A DNA stretch of 64,000 bases, taken from contig CM070919.1 in the NCBI GenBank assembly GCA_036417435.1, forward strand, positions 30,815,318 to 30,879,317, written 5' to 3'. Shown piece by piece: positions 30,763 through 42,539 of the stretch; position 1 is the stretch's first letter, and each line of letters begins with the position of its first letter. Source of the DNA: Inia geoffrensis (lineage: Eukaryota; Chordata; Mammalia; Artiodactyla; Iniidae). The translations under genes were made by a program, and so were the position numbers. The notes under the pieces were generated by a model, which was not told the origin of the DNA, ran no database searches, and saw only the letters and a program-made list of their open reading frames with translations.

Positions 30763-32428
30763 ACTTTTGCATGAAACACCATTTGGGAATAGATGGTTTG
30801 GACATATTTAATGAAGCCAACACTTGGCAAATGTAGGAGTAAAAAAATGTTTTGCCAGGATATTATAATTTATATATAACTTTATAAATAGGATCTACTT
30901 AGATATCAATGTTCTATTTTCTTTGTTAATTGAGGATACTGACAAGCTGACTTTCGGCCTTTTAACTGAATGCCCAACCTTGTTTAGCTTTAGTTTAAGT
31001 CAAGTTTGGTTTAATTCGGTTACACTGAAATTTCCTGAGATAACAAAACTATCAGATGTTGATATTTTAATAATAAATTATCTAGAACGTTCTGGATATT
31101 TTTTCCTTATGAGGATCAATGTTTTGATAAAACTTTGATTACCCATAATTGTTAAGATATCCTTTGTAACTGAAGAGTTTCATAACTGTAATGCTGTATG
31201 TTCTAGGAGGACTAAAGATAAATGTCAAAGGTTGAAAAGACAAATTGGTTTTTATACAGATCTCTAGAATGGCATTTTGAAATAAATCCTTCATTTCTAC
31301 CTAGTTTATTACAATCTCTCTTTCCCTTACAAGTCTAATGCACTCAAAATAAAACAATTCATTAAAGAATCAATTTGGTTAATGAAGTCCCTATTAGATT
31401 TGAATAATTCAAACTGATAACGTTCCTTTTAAGTTATATTTAATGAACACTTTGTCGGTTTACTAAATTTTTAAAAACCTAAAAATTTTTTTAAACTTTT
31501 AAATATGACACAGTTTGCTGCGGGAGATACTGTATTATTTTAAACTCATATGCCCAATAAACCCAGAATTGGCATACACCGTGGGAAACTGTATCTGATA
31601 CAGAATAGGAGGCAACAAGACTGAAGGAATAAAGCATTGGGGCTCAGCCAAGCGGACTCTGCCTCCTAACCCTACGTGCCTCGACAGAACTCAAGTCAGG
31701 CATCACTACTCCACTCAAGAGAAGACAACCTGTGACATCTCGTGGCTAAAAGCCTTTTTCCATTTTTGACAATTTTCAGTTTCCAAGACAGCTATGAAGC
31801 TGCAGCTTTTCTGGCAGAGTACAGAGCATTAGGCAAAAGAATTGGCAATACATAATAAAGTTGAAGATACAGGTTTAGCTTGCAGACTAATGCAAGTGAG
31901 AGATTTTTAGATAAAACTCATTAAGATGACTCTGGTTTCCTTTCTCTAGAAAACTAACATTTAACGTGACTCAGAATTGGCCACCTAAAGTAAAGTAATG
32001 AAAATAAATTGGAAATGGGTAGTTTAAGCGACGCACATGTAATCTAATATATTTATATGTGGTAAACCGACAGCCCCAGGCGCCTCCCACAGCTTCATGA
32101 TTCAGCTAATAGAAATCATTAGCACAACACCCACATGCGAAGCAGCCAAAAAAAGCCATTTCGAAGCCGCAGTTCTTTGGCTAAGATTCAAAACAACAAA
32201 AGAAGAGCAAAATTGTCATTGCTAACTCCACCTAAAACAGCTGTGCCATCCTGTCATAAATACATGTGAGCCCATCACATTTACTCAAAATACTAAAGAA
32301 ACAGAAAGGCTTACATTTGCCCCATCCCCTCATGAATTTCTCAGCCTGGATTAAAGCACTTTTATATCCCAAATCATTATTTAGGAGAACTACTAAAGAC
32401 CATCATTTTCTTATAGGAAGAATGAAAA
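30763..32428. other. Unassigned AT-rich DNA
   Basis: AT-rich, mainly unique-looking. No gene, RNA gene or clear repeat recognised. Confidence 0.5.
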
Positions 32429-32444
32429 GAAGTAGGAAGTTCCA

Positions 32445-32692
32445 GGTGGTGGGAGGGATAAATTGGGAGACTGGGATTGACATAGACACACTACTATGTG
32501 TAAAAGAGATAACTAATAAGGACCTGCTGTAGAGCACAGGGGACTCTATTCAATACTCTGTAATGGCCTATATGGGAAAAGAATCTGAAAGAGTGGATAC
32601 ATGTATAGGGAGAACTGATTCCTTTTGCTGTACACCTGCAACTAACACAACATTGTAAATCAACTACACTGCAATAAAAATTAAAAAAAGAG
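32445..32692 (+). mobile_element. 5'-truncated L1 (3' end only)
   Basis: GGTGGTGGGAGGGATAAATTGGGAGACTGGGATTGACAT through CACCTGCAACTAACACAACATTG to AATAAAAATTAAAAAAAG is a cetartiodactyl L1 3' end. A perfect 16-bp target duplication GAAGTAGGAAGTTCCA (32429-32444 and 32693-32708) proves a clean 248-bp truncated insertion. Confidence 0.93.
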
Positions 32693-33004
32693 GAAGTAGG
32701 AAGTTCCAAAAAATATTTATTGTATTTTGTAGATAGAAGAAATTGAGGAATCAATGAGAATCATGTAATTTTTCTCATGCTTACCTAGATCCAATTTTAG
32801 TCTTCTGAGAAATGCTTCCAATTTAAATCACAGGAAGTCCTCCTGGGACCCCCTGACTTTAAAAAGGATCCCCTCACCCTTATTCTATTTGAACTGTTTC
32901 TTAGTCCAGCACATCTGTGAACTTATTGAAAACCCCCTCAAATCACTGGTGGAGCAAACAGGTTAGGGGGAAAAAACGTAATGAACAAACGGTAGCATGA
33001 GTAA

Positions 33005-33138
33005 TTACAAGTTTTCCTTGTGGAAAACTTACTGCATGGAAGGCACCGTTCCAAGTGCTTTTTACATGATTTTAACTTTTTGCTTTTTCCTTCACAAGAC
33101 TATATGTGGTAGATACTACCCTTGCAGAACAATAATCA
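33005..33138 (-). repeat. MIR, left part (split)
   Basis: CACCGTTCCAAGTGCTTTTTACATGATTTTAACTTT...GTGGTAGATACTACC reads as antisense MIR. The rest of the same MIR appears at 33944-34050, after an L1 tail and an LTR-like element. Confidence 0.65.
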
Positions 33139-33515
33139 GAGAGAGACAAATACCATGTGGTATCCCTTATACATGGAATCTAAAATATGACACAAATGAA
33201 CCTGTCTACAAAACAGAAACAGAATCACGGACACAGAGAACAGACTGGTGGTTGCCAAGGGGTGGGGTGGGCGAGGGATGGAGTGGGAGGTTGGGATTAG
33301 CAGGTGCAAACTCATATATATAGGATGGATAAACAACAAGGTCCTACTGTATAGCACAGAGAGCTATATTCAATATCCTGTGATAAACCATAAAGGAAAA
33401 GAATATTAAAAACAGAATGTATACATATGTATAAATGAATCACTCTGCTGTACAGCAGTAATTAACACAACACTGTAAATCAACTATACTTCAATACAAT
33501 TTTTTAAAAAATTTA
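33139..33515 (+). mobile_element. 5'-truncated L1 (3' end)
   Basis: AGAGAGACAAATACCATGTGGTATC, GACTGGTGGTTGCCAAGGGGTGGGG, CAACAAGGTCCTACTGTATAGCACAG and AACACAACACTGTAAATCAACTATACTTCAAT are L1 ORF2-end and 3' UTR landmarks shared with the copies at 32445 and 38822. Confidence 0.88.
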
Positions 33516-33545
33516 ACAAAAAATAGTAATAATTAGTATCAAGGC

Positions 33546-33943
33546 TGCAAAGAACAACAGGTTTATTTGGGGTCTTAGGAAGTGCAATTTGGGAGAAAGA
33601 TTCAGGTAAAACAGAGTGCTCTGGGGAGGAGGAAGAGGCAGGGGCTCACAAAGGCAAGAGCACAAGATTGTTAACGTTGTTGGGTAAGAATTATGATTGA
33701 GTCTGACGCTAGAGAGGGAGTATCTGTCCTTAAGGGGTGAGGCTGACGAGTTCTTTTAGGGTGGAGGTCTAATGAGCATCTTGAGGCTCTGGGACTTTGG
33801 GCAGATTGGTTCTGTGTTAAGACAGCAAGTGGTCAGAGGTCACATCCCATCTGGGCCGAGACATGCCTAAGTCACACGGCCTCCAGCTCTGGCTCAGAGA
33901 GCTCTCTCAGCCACACCGGCTCCATCTTGAGTTTCCTTTCACA
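33546..33943 (-). mobile_element. LTR-like element, antisense (solo LTR of an endogenous retrovirus)
   Basis: Reverse-complemented it runs TGTGAAAGGAAACTC to GTTCTTTGCA, with AATAAA near its 3' end (TTTATTT at about 33562 on the given strand) and a CA terminus. Size (398 bp) and TG...CA ends fit a solo LTR. No flanking duplication or coding region seen, so the call is by structure. Confidence 0.55.
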
Positions 33944-34050
33944 CCCTCATTTCACAGATGAGAAAACAGAGGCACAGAGTAAACATCTCCACCACGGTTG
34001 CAGGGCTACTAAGTGGCAGTGCTAGGATTCAAATTCAGCCAGTTTTCTAA
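33944..34050 (-). repeat. MIR, right part (split)
   Basis: CCTCATTTCACAGATGAGAAAACAGAGGCACAGAG, then GCAGGGCTACTAAGTGGCAGTGCTAGGATTCAAATTCAG is the MIR core in antisense orientation, completing the piece at 33005-33138. Confidence 0.85.
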
Positions 34051-34303
34051 AGACGGCTACCCTGACTCAATAGTAGAGGGAAATACCAGTGGTTTTGAAA
34101 CCACGCAGGAGCGTGTGGGGCTTGTGAGCACAGAAACCTTGCAAACAGCTGCTACTCAGGGAAGGGAGGGGATGCAGAGAAGAGGGAGGCGCATCCAGGA
34201 GACACCAGTGCAGCCTGGGGCAGGGCCCTGCTCCGCCCAAAGGGATACTGAGACGGTATCTTTGAGCTCCTTACAGAACTAAACACCCACCCCCCACCCG
34301 CCC

Positions 34304-34640
34304 CGGTTGAAGATGTCAGCATCCTTCATTCCGGAGAAGACCACCTGAGGCCAGAGTAAAGGAACCAGAGAAGCTCATCGAGAGATCACCTGAGGCCAGA
34401 TTAAAGGAGTGCAGGCCCTGCACACACCCTAATCTTATCAGCAACCCCACCCTTGAACCACTGCTATAAAACTCCTCACCAGATCCTCCTGGGTTGGGAC
34501 ACACAGTTTTTCAGGGCTGGAGCCCACTGTGTCCCCCTTTGCCTGGCAAAGCAATAAAGCTATTCTTTTCTACTTCACCTAAAACTCTGTCTCTGAGACT
34601 CAATCTGGCACCAGTGCACAGAGGCTGAGTTTTCAGCATC
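34304..34640 (+). mobile_element. Solo LTR of an endogenous retrovirus (class I-like)
   Basis: CTATAAAACTCC (about 34463) is a TATA box and GCAATAAAGCTATTC (34550) the polyadenylation signal, followed by an R/U5-like CTGTCTCTGAGACTCAATCTGGCACC and a CA end near 34640. An internal near-duplication (CACCTGAGGCCAGA.TAAAGGA occurs twice, about 34341 and 34388) lies in U3. No retroviral genes follow. Confidence 0.75.
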
Positions 34641-35147
34641 AGTTTCCCAACCTGGAGACAGTTCAGAGACAGACAGCAGTCGCTGTAGCTCAAAGAGGAA
34701 ACCACAGACCAGCTCTCAGCCCCTTCACGTTCCCACAGGCTTCGTGTGGCATCCAGTATGTACCTCAAGTATCCTAGAGATTCAATGAGCTCTTTCTCTT
34801 AAAAGTATTTGCCTGAAGACCACCACTCCATTGCTAATAAAATGTCTGGTGAGATAAAGTATAATTAAATTGCATCAGTCCCAATATTTCACTTGAAACC
34901 CTAAAGTTTTTAGGGAACAACTACGTTTCATGGTTTGTTTTCCCAAACATTGTAATCATTTAACAAATAAACTATGACCTCTAAGAAAGATGAAACAGAA
35001 AGTCACATCTTATGGTTTTTTTTGTTTTTGTTTTTGTTTTTGTTTTAGCATGCCAGGATGTCTTTTATTGTTCCAAGGCCTGTCACTCAATGCCCAAAAT
35101 ATCCTTTAAGGAACTTTCATTTCAATTGATTGATTTCTTTTAAAAAA
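34641..35147. other. Unassigned DNA with (TTTTG)n
   Basis: No gene recognised. A TTTTTG/TTTTG simple repeat lies at about 35019-35046. Confidence 0.5.
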
Positions 35148-35161
35148 CAAATGTAAGTTTT

Positions 35162-35385
35162 TTTGTTTTTCGTTTTGCGGTACGTGGGCCTCTCACTGTC
35201 GTGGCCTCTCCCTGTCGTGGCCTCTCCCGTTGCGGAGCACAGGCTCCGGCCGTGCAGGCTCAGCGGCCATGGCTCACGGGCCCAGCCACTCCACAGCATG
35301 TGGGATCTTCCCGGATCGGGGCACGAACCCGTGTCCCCTGCATCGGCAGGTGGACCCTCAACCGCTGTGCCACCAGGGAAGCCCC
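35162..35385 (-). mobile_element. CHR-2-like SINE, antisense, with internal 16-bp duplication
   Basis: T-rich start, then GCGGTACGTGGGCCTCTCAC and the reversed head CCACCAGGGAAGCCCC. Target duplication CAAATGTAAGTTTT (35148-35161 and 35385-35398). CTGTCGTGGCCTCTCC occurs twice in tandem at about 35197-35228, where other copies have one. Confidence 0.93.
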
Positions 35386-35399
35386 AAATGTAAGTTTTG

Positions 35400-36305
35400 A
35401 AGGGTCACAGATCCCACAAATTAGTGTGTTTACTCTATGGAGTCTGAGGAATTTAGGGTTAACTGAGCAGTCTGCAGTTTTCGGGCGGAGGTGGTAGGCG
35501 GGCGGGGAGACTGTGAAACTAAAAATGAAATGCTTCAACGTGTTTTCCAAAATTCTTGGGCATAAGGATGCAGGATTTAGTACTTTAACTAATGGGATTA
35601 AATGGCTCAGCTTGGAAATGGGCAAACTGGAATTTTTCACAGCAAGGTAGACAATTCAGATTCCACTTTCTTTCAGGGTAGAAAAGTTACATGAACTCAT
35701 CCCTATGTCCAGAGCAATGACACAAAGTGGATTTTGTTTACAGTAATTAGAATGGAGAGAAATAATTTTCAAAGACTGGGCAGGGATCAAGTGGCAATCA
35801 AACTCACCAATGCTTGAAACACTCAAGTGCTACCAGAGGAAATGCCTTTTAATTTCCAGCTTCAATGGGAAAACTGCCTAACGGCGAACAGACGACGTTC
35901 TTGTCAGGGCCAGAAAGAAGCTTCATTGTGAAGCGAGTCAAGCCCTTCCTCTCTGGCTGTCATCTTTACCCCTTCTTGTCCCAAAGCCCTCAGTCTCACC
36001 CTTAGAAACCCTCCCACACCACTCCTCACCCGCCTGGACCCCACCCCAGACCTTGCTCCTCTTTCGCAAAGTTTCTCGCAGTTACTCTAAGAAAAACCTG
36101 AGGGCCTGGGATCATGTGGCCTCCAGGCCTGCAGAATTAGACGTCCAATCATTTTACTCGTCCAAGTTCATGTTCTGAGGGGACTGAGTAGTTGCCTCCC
36201 GCTGACGCTTCTCTGCTTGAATGTTACACGTGCCAGTAACCCAAAGCGGCATCCTGGGTTCTGGAGTCCAGGGTGGGCTTTGGGAGCGGGGAAGGGGTAG
36301 GGACT
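35400..36305. other. Unassigned intergenic DNA
   Basis: No gene or repeat recognised. The 126-codon antisense frame (35260-35640) runs into the SINE and is incidental. Confidence 0.5.
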
Positions 36306-36308
36306 GTC

Positions 36309-36496
36309 AGATCCAGCAAATACAAATATAGGATGCCCCAGGTAGGCTGGATATTAGATAAACAATAAGCAATCTTTTAGTATAAGAATGTCCCATGCAT
36401 ACGTATGCCCCATGCAATATTTAGGACATAGTTATACTAAAAAAATTATTCATTGTTTATCTGAAATTCAAATTTAACTGTTCATCCTGCCACAGT
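36309..36496. repeat. Palindromic MITE-like DNA element, copy 1
   Basis: The left half (ATAAACAATAAGCAATCTTTTAGTATAAG) mirrors the right half (TTATACTAAAAAAATTATTCATTGTTTAT). Termini resemble TGTCAGATCCAGCAAATAC and its complement, and the right arm carries CTGAAATTCAAATTTAACTG. The same structure recurs at 39719-39896. It matches a widespread palindromic mammalian DNA element that I cannot name with certainty. Confidence 0.75.
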
Positions 36497-36890
36497 TTTG
36501 TTTGGCAAGGGGTGGGGGTGTCCTTCAGGGCTCTTCAATTCCCCAAACAGACAAAACTACTGTACTTGTTTTGCCTGCTCTTGTTGCTAGAGGTGCAAGT
36601 CAGTGAAATGGTTTCGTTACCAAAGTTTATGGCACACAAAACTCAGAATGCACACTTCTTTCCAAATAAAGATGGAACATCATACTCATCAACAAAAGAG
36701 GCCCCTGTTCCAAGTGATTTACTTAGCACTACAGTAAATTTGCATTCATTCAAGTACATGTTCCCACTGGGCTCCATTTAGAACGTATGACAGGCATTTG
36801 CAGCTCAGTTACCAAATTCCGAAGTCATAAGACGTTAAGTATGTTTAGAATTTGAGGTTTCTGAGTAATATCAGTTAAGAGCTATGTTAG
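36497..36890. other. Unassigned intergenic DNA
   Basis: An 89-codon frame (36512-36781) lacks recognisable features; nothing else seen. Confidence 0.5.
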
Positions 36891-37345
36891 TTTCGTGGTG
36901 GTCCTGTACCAAGTTACCACCGACCCCGTAGCTTACAACAGCAAAGTGTATTGTCTTAGAGTCCTGTTGGTTTGAAGTCCAAAATGAGTCCAGCCAGGCT
37001 AAACTCAAGGTGGTCGCCAAGGCCACATCCCTTCTGAAAGCTCCTCGCTCTGTCTGGCTTCTAGATGCCCCGCACGCCTTCTCACGCTGCATCATCTGAC
37101 CTCTGTCCATAGTTTCATCTCCCTCCAGCTCTCTTCTGCCTCCATATCCCATTTCCCACTTAAAAGGACCCTTGTCATTACACTGGACCCATCAGGATAA
37201 TCTCCCTATTTTAAGGTCATCTGGTTAGTACCCTTAATTTCATCTGCAACCTTAATTCCTCTTTCCATGAAACCTAACATATTCACAGTTTCCAGAGACA
37301 GGGACATGGGCATCTTTTATGGGCTGCTCTTCTGCCTCATCAGAG
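36891..37345 (-). repeat. Diverged LTR-like repeat (MaLR-related), antisense
   Basis: CCGTAGCTTACAACAGCAAAGTGTATTGTC, CTGTTGGTTTGAAGTCC, CAAGGTGGTCGCCAAGG and CAACCTTAATTCC...CAGAGACAGGGACATGG keep the order of an antisense element of the MaLR/L1-tail type. Family uncertain. Confidence 0.55.
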
Positions 37346-37439
37346 CTTTGACTTAGCCTCATTCTACAGAGAAAAAGGAAGTCCAGTGTGGTGGTACACT
37401 CTTATCACACATGTAGTTAACATAAAGGCCTTTAATCTC

Positions 37440-37545
37440 TGACTCATTAGTGAGCATATCTTTATTGGCAATCAATGGTAGGTGCTGTCAGAATATAAAA
37501 CACTTGAACAAATCACAGTCCCTGACCTCAGAGAGCTTACAAGCT
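37440..37545 (+). repeat. L2 fragment
   Basis: TTTATTGGCAATCAATGGTAGGTGCTG, AATCACAGTCCCTGACCTCAGAGAGCTTACAAG is the characteristic L2 3' block. Confidence 0.7.
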
Positions 37546-37739
37546 ATGTGTTCATCACGCATGGACCCGGTATATGAGGGAAGAGCTTCAAGGCCAAACA
37601 AGAATATTTCTCAAGTCTTTAGTTGGCAACCCAGCAGGAGAGAATAAAATGTAATCATTACCACTGTAATACAAGACAATAAGAGCAAACCAGCAAATTA
37701 TGACTGTATAAATAAAGCACAATCATATATTTTGGAGGC

Positions 37740-37970
37740 ATGATTATATAGCTATTAAGAGAAAGGTGTTTAGGCTGTAGGTAGAGCTGGTTTCAAATCC
37801 TGACTAACAGTCTGGAATCAAGTAGTTATAAAATCAAGTGTTATAAAAGTCTCAGTTTCCTCTTCAATGAGATGTGAATAATACCTATTACGATGAGTTT
37901 TGCATGAAGAATATGTATAGAGCTTAGAGCGTAATGTGGCTCCTAGAAAGTGTTCAAGAATTACAGTAAT
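37740..37970 (+). repeat. MIR SINE
   Basis: GAGCTGGTTTCAAATCCTGAC, CTCAGTTTCCTCTTCAATGAGATGTGAATAATACC, and TGTGGCTCCTAGAAAGTG follow MIR order. Confidence 0.8.
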
Positions 37971-38820
37971 TACAATCAATAAAAGCTGAAATTTAATGAA
38001 GATTATACACCACAGAAACTTATCACTGAATTTGTAGCATAAAAAGAAAATGTAATAAGGGAATGAATCATTTTAAACATGTCTCAATAACTTAAACTCA
38101 TCAACCCAAAGAGAACCCAGCTGAAAACTGAATTGCCTGATATTTACACCAATTGCATTAAAGACCCTGGGAATAAAAGGGAACTTCTTTTCCCCCCACT
38201 GTCTACAAAAGAAAATGATAAAAATTATTTTATCAAACAGAAGCAGATCTTTCCAGGCACTGATGGAGTACATCCTGGCATATACAGGGTGGCCTTAGCT
38301 GGTAAATCATATTAACATAATAGAGTCCTGAGAATGGAAGCTCTCCAAGTAATCTCCCATTCAAACTTGTAAACTCGTATCTGACCCAAGAGAGTGTGTG
38401 TATGTGTGTGTGTCTATCAAGAAACAAAGTTTCGTGATAAGTAATAATAGAAAATTAGGATTTTGTCCCCACTGTCACTTTGCTCTAATTCTTTCTTCAT
38501 AAAAGGTTCATATCTGTAAAACTGTTGCTAACATTTTATATGCCCATCCTCATGAAATTATGCAATGAAAGGATTCCACAGTACATGGTTAAGAAAATGA
38601 CGTTTAGAGAATAAACCAAGTCATCTGGTGTTGGCAGTTGGAGCTTTTCCCCACTGACATTTTTGTACTGTGTTGCACTGCTTTCTTCTAAACACGCTCG
38701 AGTAGAATGTCTGATCTCTCCGACAAGCACAATCCGCTTTCTTTGCATCCTATAGAAAATGAATCTAACCAGCCAATTAAAAGTGTAGAAGGTCTGACTT
38801 ACTTCTGCAGGATCCAGGAA
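37971..38820. other. Unassigned intergenic DNA
   Basis: AT-rich. A short TG-rich stretch is at about 38394-38412. No gene recognised. Confidence 0.5.
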
Positions 38821-38821
38821 A

Positions 38822-39158
38822 AAAATGATACAAATAAACTTATTTACAGAACAGAAACAGACTCACAGACTTAGAGAATGAACTTACAGTTACCGGGGGG
38901 AAAGTTGGGGAAGGGATAGTTAGGGAGTTTGGGATTGACATGTACACACCGCTGTATTTAACATGGGTAACCAACAAGGACCGACTGTAGAGCACAGGGA
39001 ACTCTGCTCAGCGTTATGTAACAACCTAAATGGGAAAAGAATTTGAAAAAGAGTAGATACATGTGTATGTATAACTGAATCACTTTGTTACACACCTGAA
39101 ACTAACACAACACTGTTCATCAACTGTACTCCAATATAAAATAAAAAGTTAAAAAAAA
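38822..39158 (+). mobile_element. 5'-truncated L1 (3' end)
   Basis: ATGATACAAATAAACTTATTTACAGAACAGAAACAGACTC, GGATAGTTAGGGAGTTTGGGATTGACATG, CAACAAGGACCGACTGTAGAGCACAGGG and ACACCTGAAACTAACACAACACTG, then an A-rich end. Same family as the tails at 33139 and 49165. An (AAAC)n stretch follows at about 39182-39200. Confidence 0.88.
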
Positions 39159-39269
39159 ATAAAGATATGTTTTTGGGCACCAAAACAAACAAACAAACAA
39201 GAGTAGAATGTCAGGCCACTCGAGATAAGGCAGCTTTAAAATTATTGTCTCATTTAACGCAGATATGCC

Positions 39270-39615
39270 TTAAAGACTGTGGTAGGAGGGCCAGGAGAAG
39301 AGAGTGCAAGGGAAATGGGCCTGTGGAAGACGGTCAGACCCACCCGACGCAAAAAGGACGTGGCCTGTCACGCTCCGTCCAGGAGGCAGAGAAAGGGAGC
39401 CTCAAGCCAAGGAGCACGGGGGACTCTAGAAGCGGAAAAGGGAAGGAGGTGGATTTTCTGCCAGAGCTTCCAGAAGGAACGCAGCCCAGGCGATACCTTG
39501 ATTTTAGCCCAGTGGGACCCACGTTGGACTTCTAACCTACAGAACGCTTAGATAACAAGTGTGTGTGGCTGTTAAGCCCCTATATTTGCGGTCATTTGTG
39601 ACGGCAGCAATAGAA
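39270..39615 (+). repeat. MaLR LTR (MLT1-like), sense
   Basis: CAGAGCTTCCAGAAGGAACGCAGCCC, CGATACCTTGATTTTAGCCCAGTGGGACCCACGTTGGACTTCTAACCTACAGAACG, then TTGCGGTCATTTGTGACGGCAGCAATAG are MLT1/MST 3' LTR landmarks. Frames of 90-122 codons across it are incidental. Confidence 0.85.
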
Positions 39616-39718
39616 AACCAAAACGAATATTAACTGAGACTTTACTGAGGTGAACCCTAGAGACAGGAAGGTTCAATCCAGTTTATCCAAGCCTCTCGGT
39701 GAAGATTCATTTCTAGTG

Positions 39719-39896
39719 AGGGCTGCCAGATAAAATACACGACTTGCAGTTAAATATAAAGTTCAGGTAACCAATGAATATTTTTTAGCATGAGAATATG
39801 CAATATTTGGCCCACTTTTACAATAAATTTTCCATTGTATCTGAAATTCAAATTTAACTGTGTCCTGTTTTTTTACTTGTTAAATCTGGCAACCTT
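39719..39896. repeat. Palindromic MITE-like DNA element, copy 2
   Basis: GGGCTGCCAGATAAAATACACGAC at the left and TTAAATCTGGCAACC at the right are inverted ends. CTGAAATTCAAATTTAACTG is shared with copy 1 at 36309. Confidence 0.8.
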
Positions 39897-42535
39897 ATTT
39901 TTAATACACATACGTGGGACATTCCAGGGATTACCTCTGCTCAACAGAACTGCTTCCTGCCAACCATGCTGAAACCCACTCAACGATTCTCCCCCTGTAT
40001 TTTGGGTCTAAGTTATCATGCACAGACTGTCTTTCTCCAGGATGAAACGGTTGCCTGGTCTCCCTCTCTACTCGCGGTATTACTGTCATACATTGCAAAT
40101 GAAGGTCAGTGGATTTTTGCTAAATGTGACAGTCCTAGAATCGTCGGGAGCCTCAAATGCTTTGTCCTCCTTGGATTTCACCCAATTTGCACTTCTCCTC
40201 TGCCAACATACATCAGAAGTACCCGAGCACTACTCAGAGAGCAGTAGCCAGGCTCCGGACCTGGGCCTAAATATGCTCCCTCTGCTTGTCTGAAATCATC
40301 TCATTCCCACAGCAGCTGTTGGTTCTGCTTCGCTGAGCTGATCAGCAGATCGCGTGGCAATGCCGAAAATCTGAACGAACCGGCCTGCCGCTTCCCACAG
40401 TGCTTTCCTCTGCCTGTTAACTTACACTTACGGCAATCATGATTCATGCATAACTGTACATGGAATAGTTTAATATTTTCCAAAAGAATTACCCAGTTCC
40501 TTTCAGTGGGTTCTTATATGGCCAAGGAATGGGTGAGGACAGAACTTCGGTTTCTGTTGTCAGAAAGTATAATGGGGTACATGCCCACTTATTACAAATT
40601 GGCAAGCTTCTATTCTCATAGTATAGGGGCTATTGGTGGAAATAATTTGTTCCTCTTTCGGCAGGATATAATGAGGAAGGTAAGATGTTAGTTCTAGACA
40701 AGACTTAGGGGTATAATAGTAAATTTATGTTAGAGTTACATCTTTCCATTAATACACTTGGGGTTTATTCCAAGAAGTATGTGTTTTTTTTAATGATATA
40801 AGATTTTTAATATAGGTTCTTCCGGTAGCCTTATCATTTGTAATGAAATAATTTTTTTTAACACATGAATAATGTCCAGCCATGAATAATGTCCATTTCT
40901 GTTCACTGAGTTTTTGAATGATACCAGTGTTGTTGCCTCTTTAGAGTTTTGGGAGAGATTCTAAGCAATACTAGATAAAATTTTCATTCAACGCAGTATA
41001 ATTTTTTTTACTATATTGCACATGTGAGAAATACCATATGCCATATAATTATAATTCTTACTATATTATCTTTTCCTTTTGAACAATACTAAGGTAGATG
41101 GTGGCAGTTCTGATATTACTGTAAAAGATAAATCTCTTGCAAACATAAAACGTTCTAAATGTCATTTTTACAAGTGAAGAAAAGAAAGATCCTAAGAAGA
41201 TAAAGATCTTGCCTAAGGATTTATGGTGGGTGATAAGGTTAAGGGTTTATTATAGATAATAAGGATTTAAGGTGTATGATAAAATACAAAATAAAAATAG
41301 AAGCAATGCAGATTGTACAGCAAGAGAAGAATCATAAAAGGTTGAGAAATGAGGGTAAAGACTTTGGCATTATGCTTTCTAGAAGCCAGATAACAAAGTG
41401 AAATATTGCCACTTGCACTTTTTAAAGAATCAATTGAACCGCTTGCTTAGGAGAAGCACAGATTTTACTGGTACTAATACGAGACACGAATTCCTGCTTG
41501 GGTTCTCTTCATAAAGGGAACACCATGTAACATATAAGCCAAACATCTTATAATCTCCAGACAAGAACCAAGTCCAAAACCCAGGTCTATAGATTTTCCA
41601 CCTCATTATGTAGAGATGTTGGTTTACGATTCTTCTCAGCAAGACTGCAGATTCCCCATTATGTCATGAGTTTCTTCCACCCTTCAATCAAGATGATACA
41701 TATGGTTTTTCTAAGAACGACAATTCCCTCTGATCATAACTCAAGGAAACTTTCTATTATGTCTTAAATTTTTTAAATGTTCATCTAGACTGAAAGCGCC
41801 CAAATGATGAGTCCCAAGCCTGGAATATAATACAGACAGAGGGCAGACACTTTTGAGTGATGAATTACAGACTACTGTGTTAGTTTTAGTATAAATGGGA
41901 AGATCTATACTGAGATGCGGGTCTCAGTGTTTTGCACAGATACATACGAAAAGCCACTGCAATTTGGCAGGTGGGCGCATTAAGTTTTGGTAAGCATTGA
42001 CTTTTTAGGGAAAAGTGAAGCCGGACCGGTAGTAGCGGGCAGCCTTCTGTGAACGAGCTTTCCTTGGCGTCCTCAAAGCTGCCTTGTACGGAGTCCTGCA
42101 GCTCTGCACCAGCAGCCTGGTTAGCGATCTACCGCACATCCAGGTTAGCGCTGAATAGAGTAGGAAGACACTTCACTCCAAAATTTAGATAAAGTGCTTA
42201 TTATCTTGATCCCATTCAAGTCATTTTAAATGCAAAAGTTAAATACTTGAAGAAACAGGATTCCTTCCAAGGCCAAGCTACTGGTTGAAATAAAAATCCA
42301 GTGTCTCACATTAACCTAGGGTTTTCCTCTGCTGTTCCACATAATTTTTCTGCTTTGTACCAAGTAGAAGTTAACCTACATTCACGCACAAAGTTAAAAT
42401 TGGGTTCACGCTCTGAGGTATGAAGCTGCCAAATAGTCCAAGATAAGACTAAATTTTACATTCCCAAGAACATCTCTTGTATTCACCTTGTCAGGAGGAA
42501 GGTGATTTATTTTAATATCTACAGCCTTTTATTAT
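39897..42535. other. Unassigned intergenic DNA
   Basis: About 2.6 kb in which I recognise no gene. Overlapping frames of 91-93 codons at 39966-40293 lack domain or splice support. A small direct repeat CATGAATAATGTCC occurs twice near 40865-40902. Confidence 0.5.
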
Positions 42536-42539
42536 TGTT

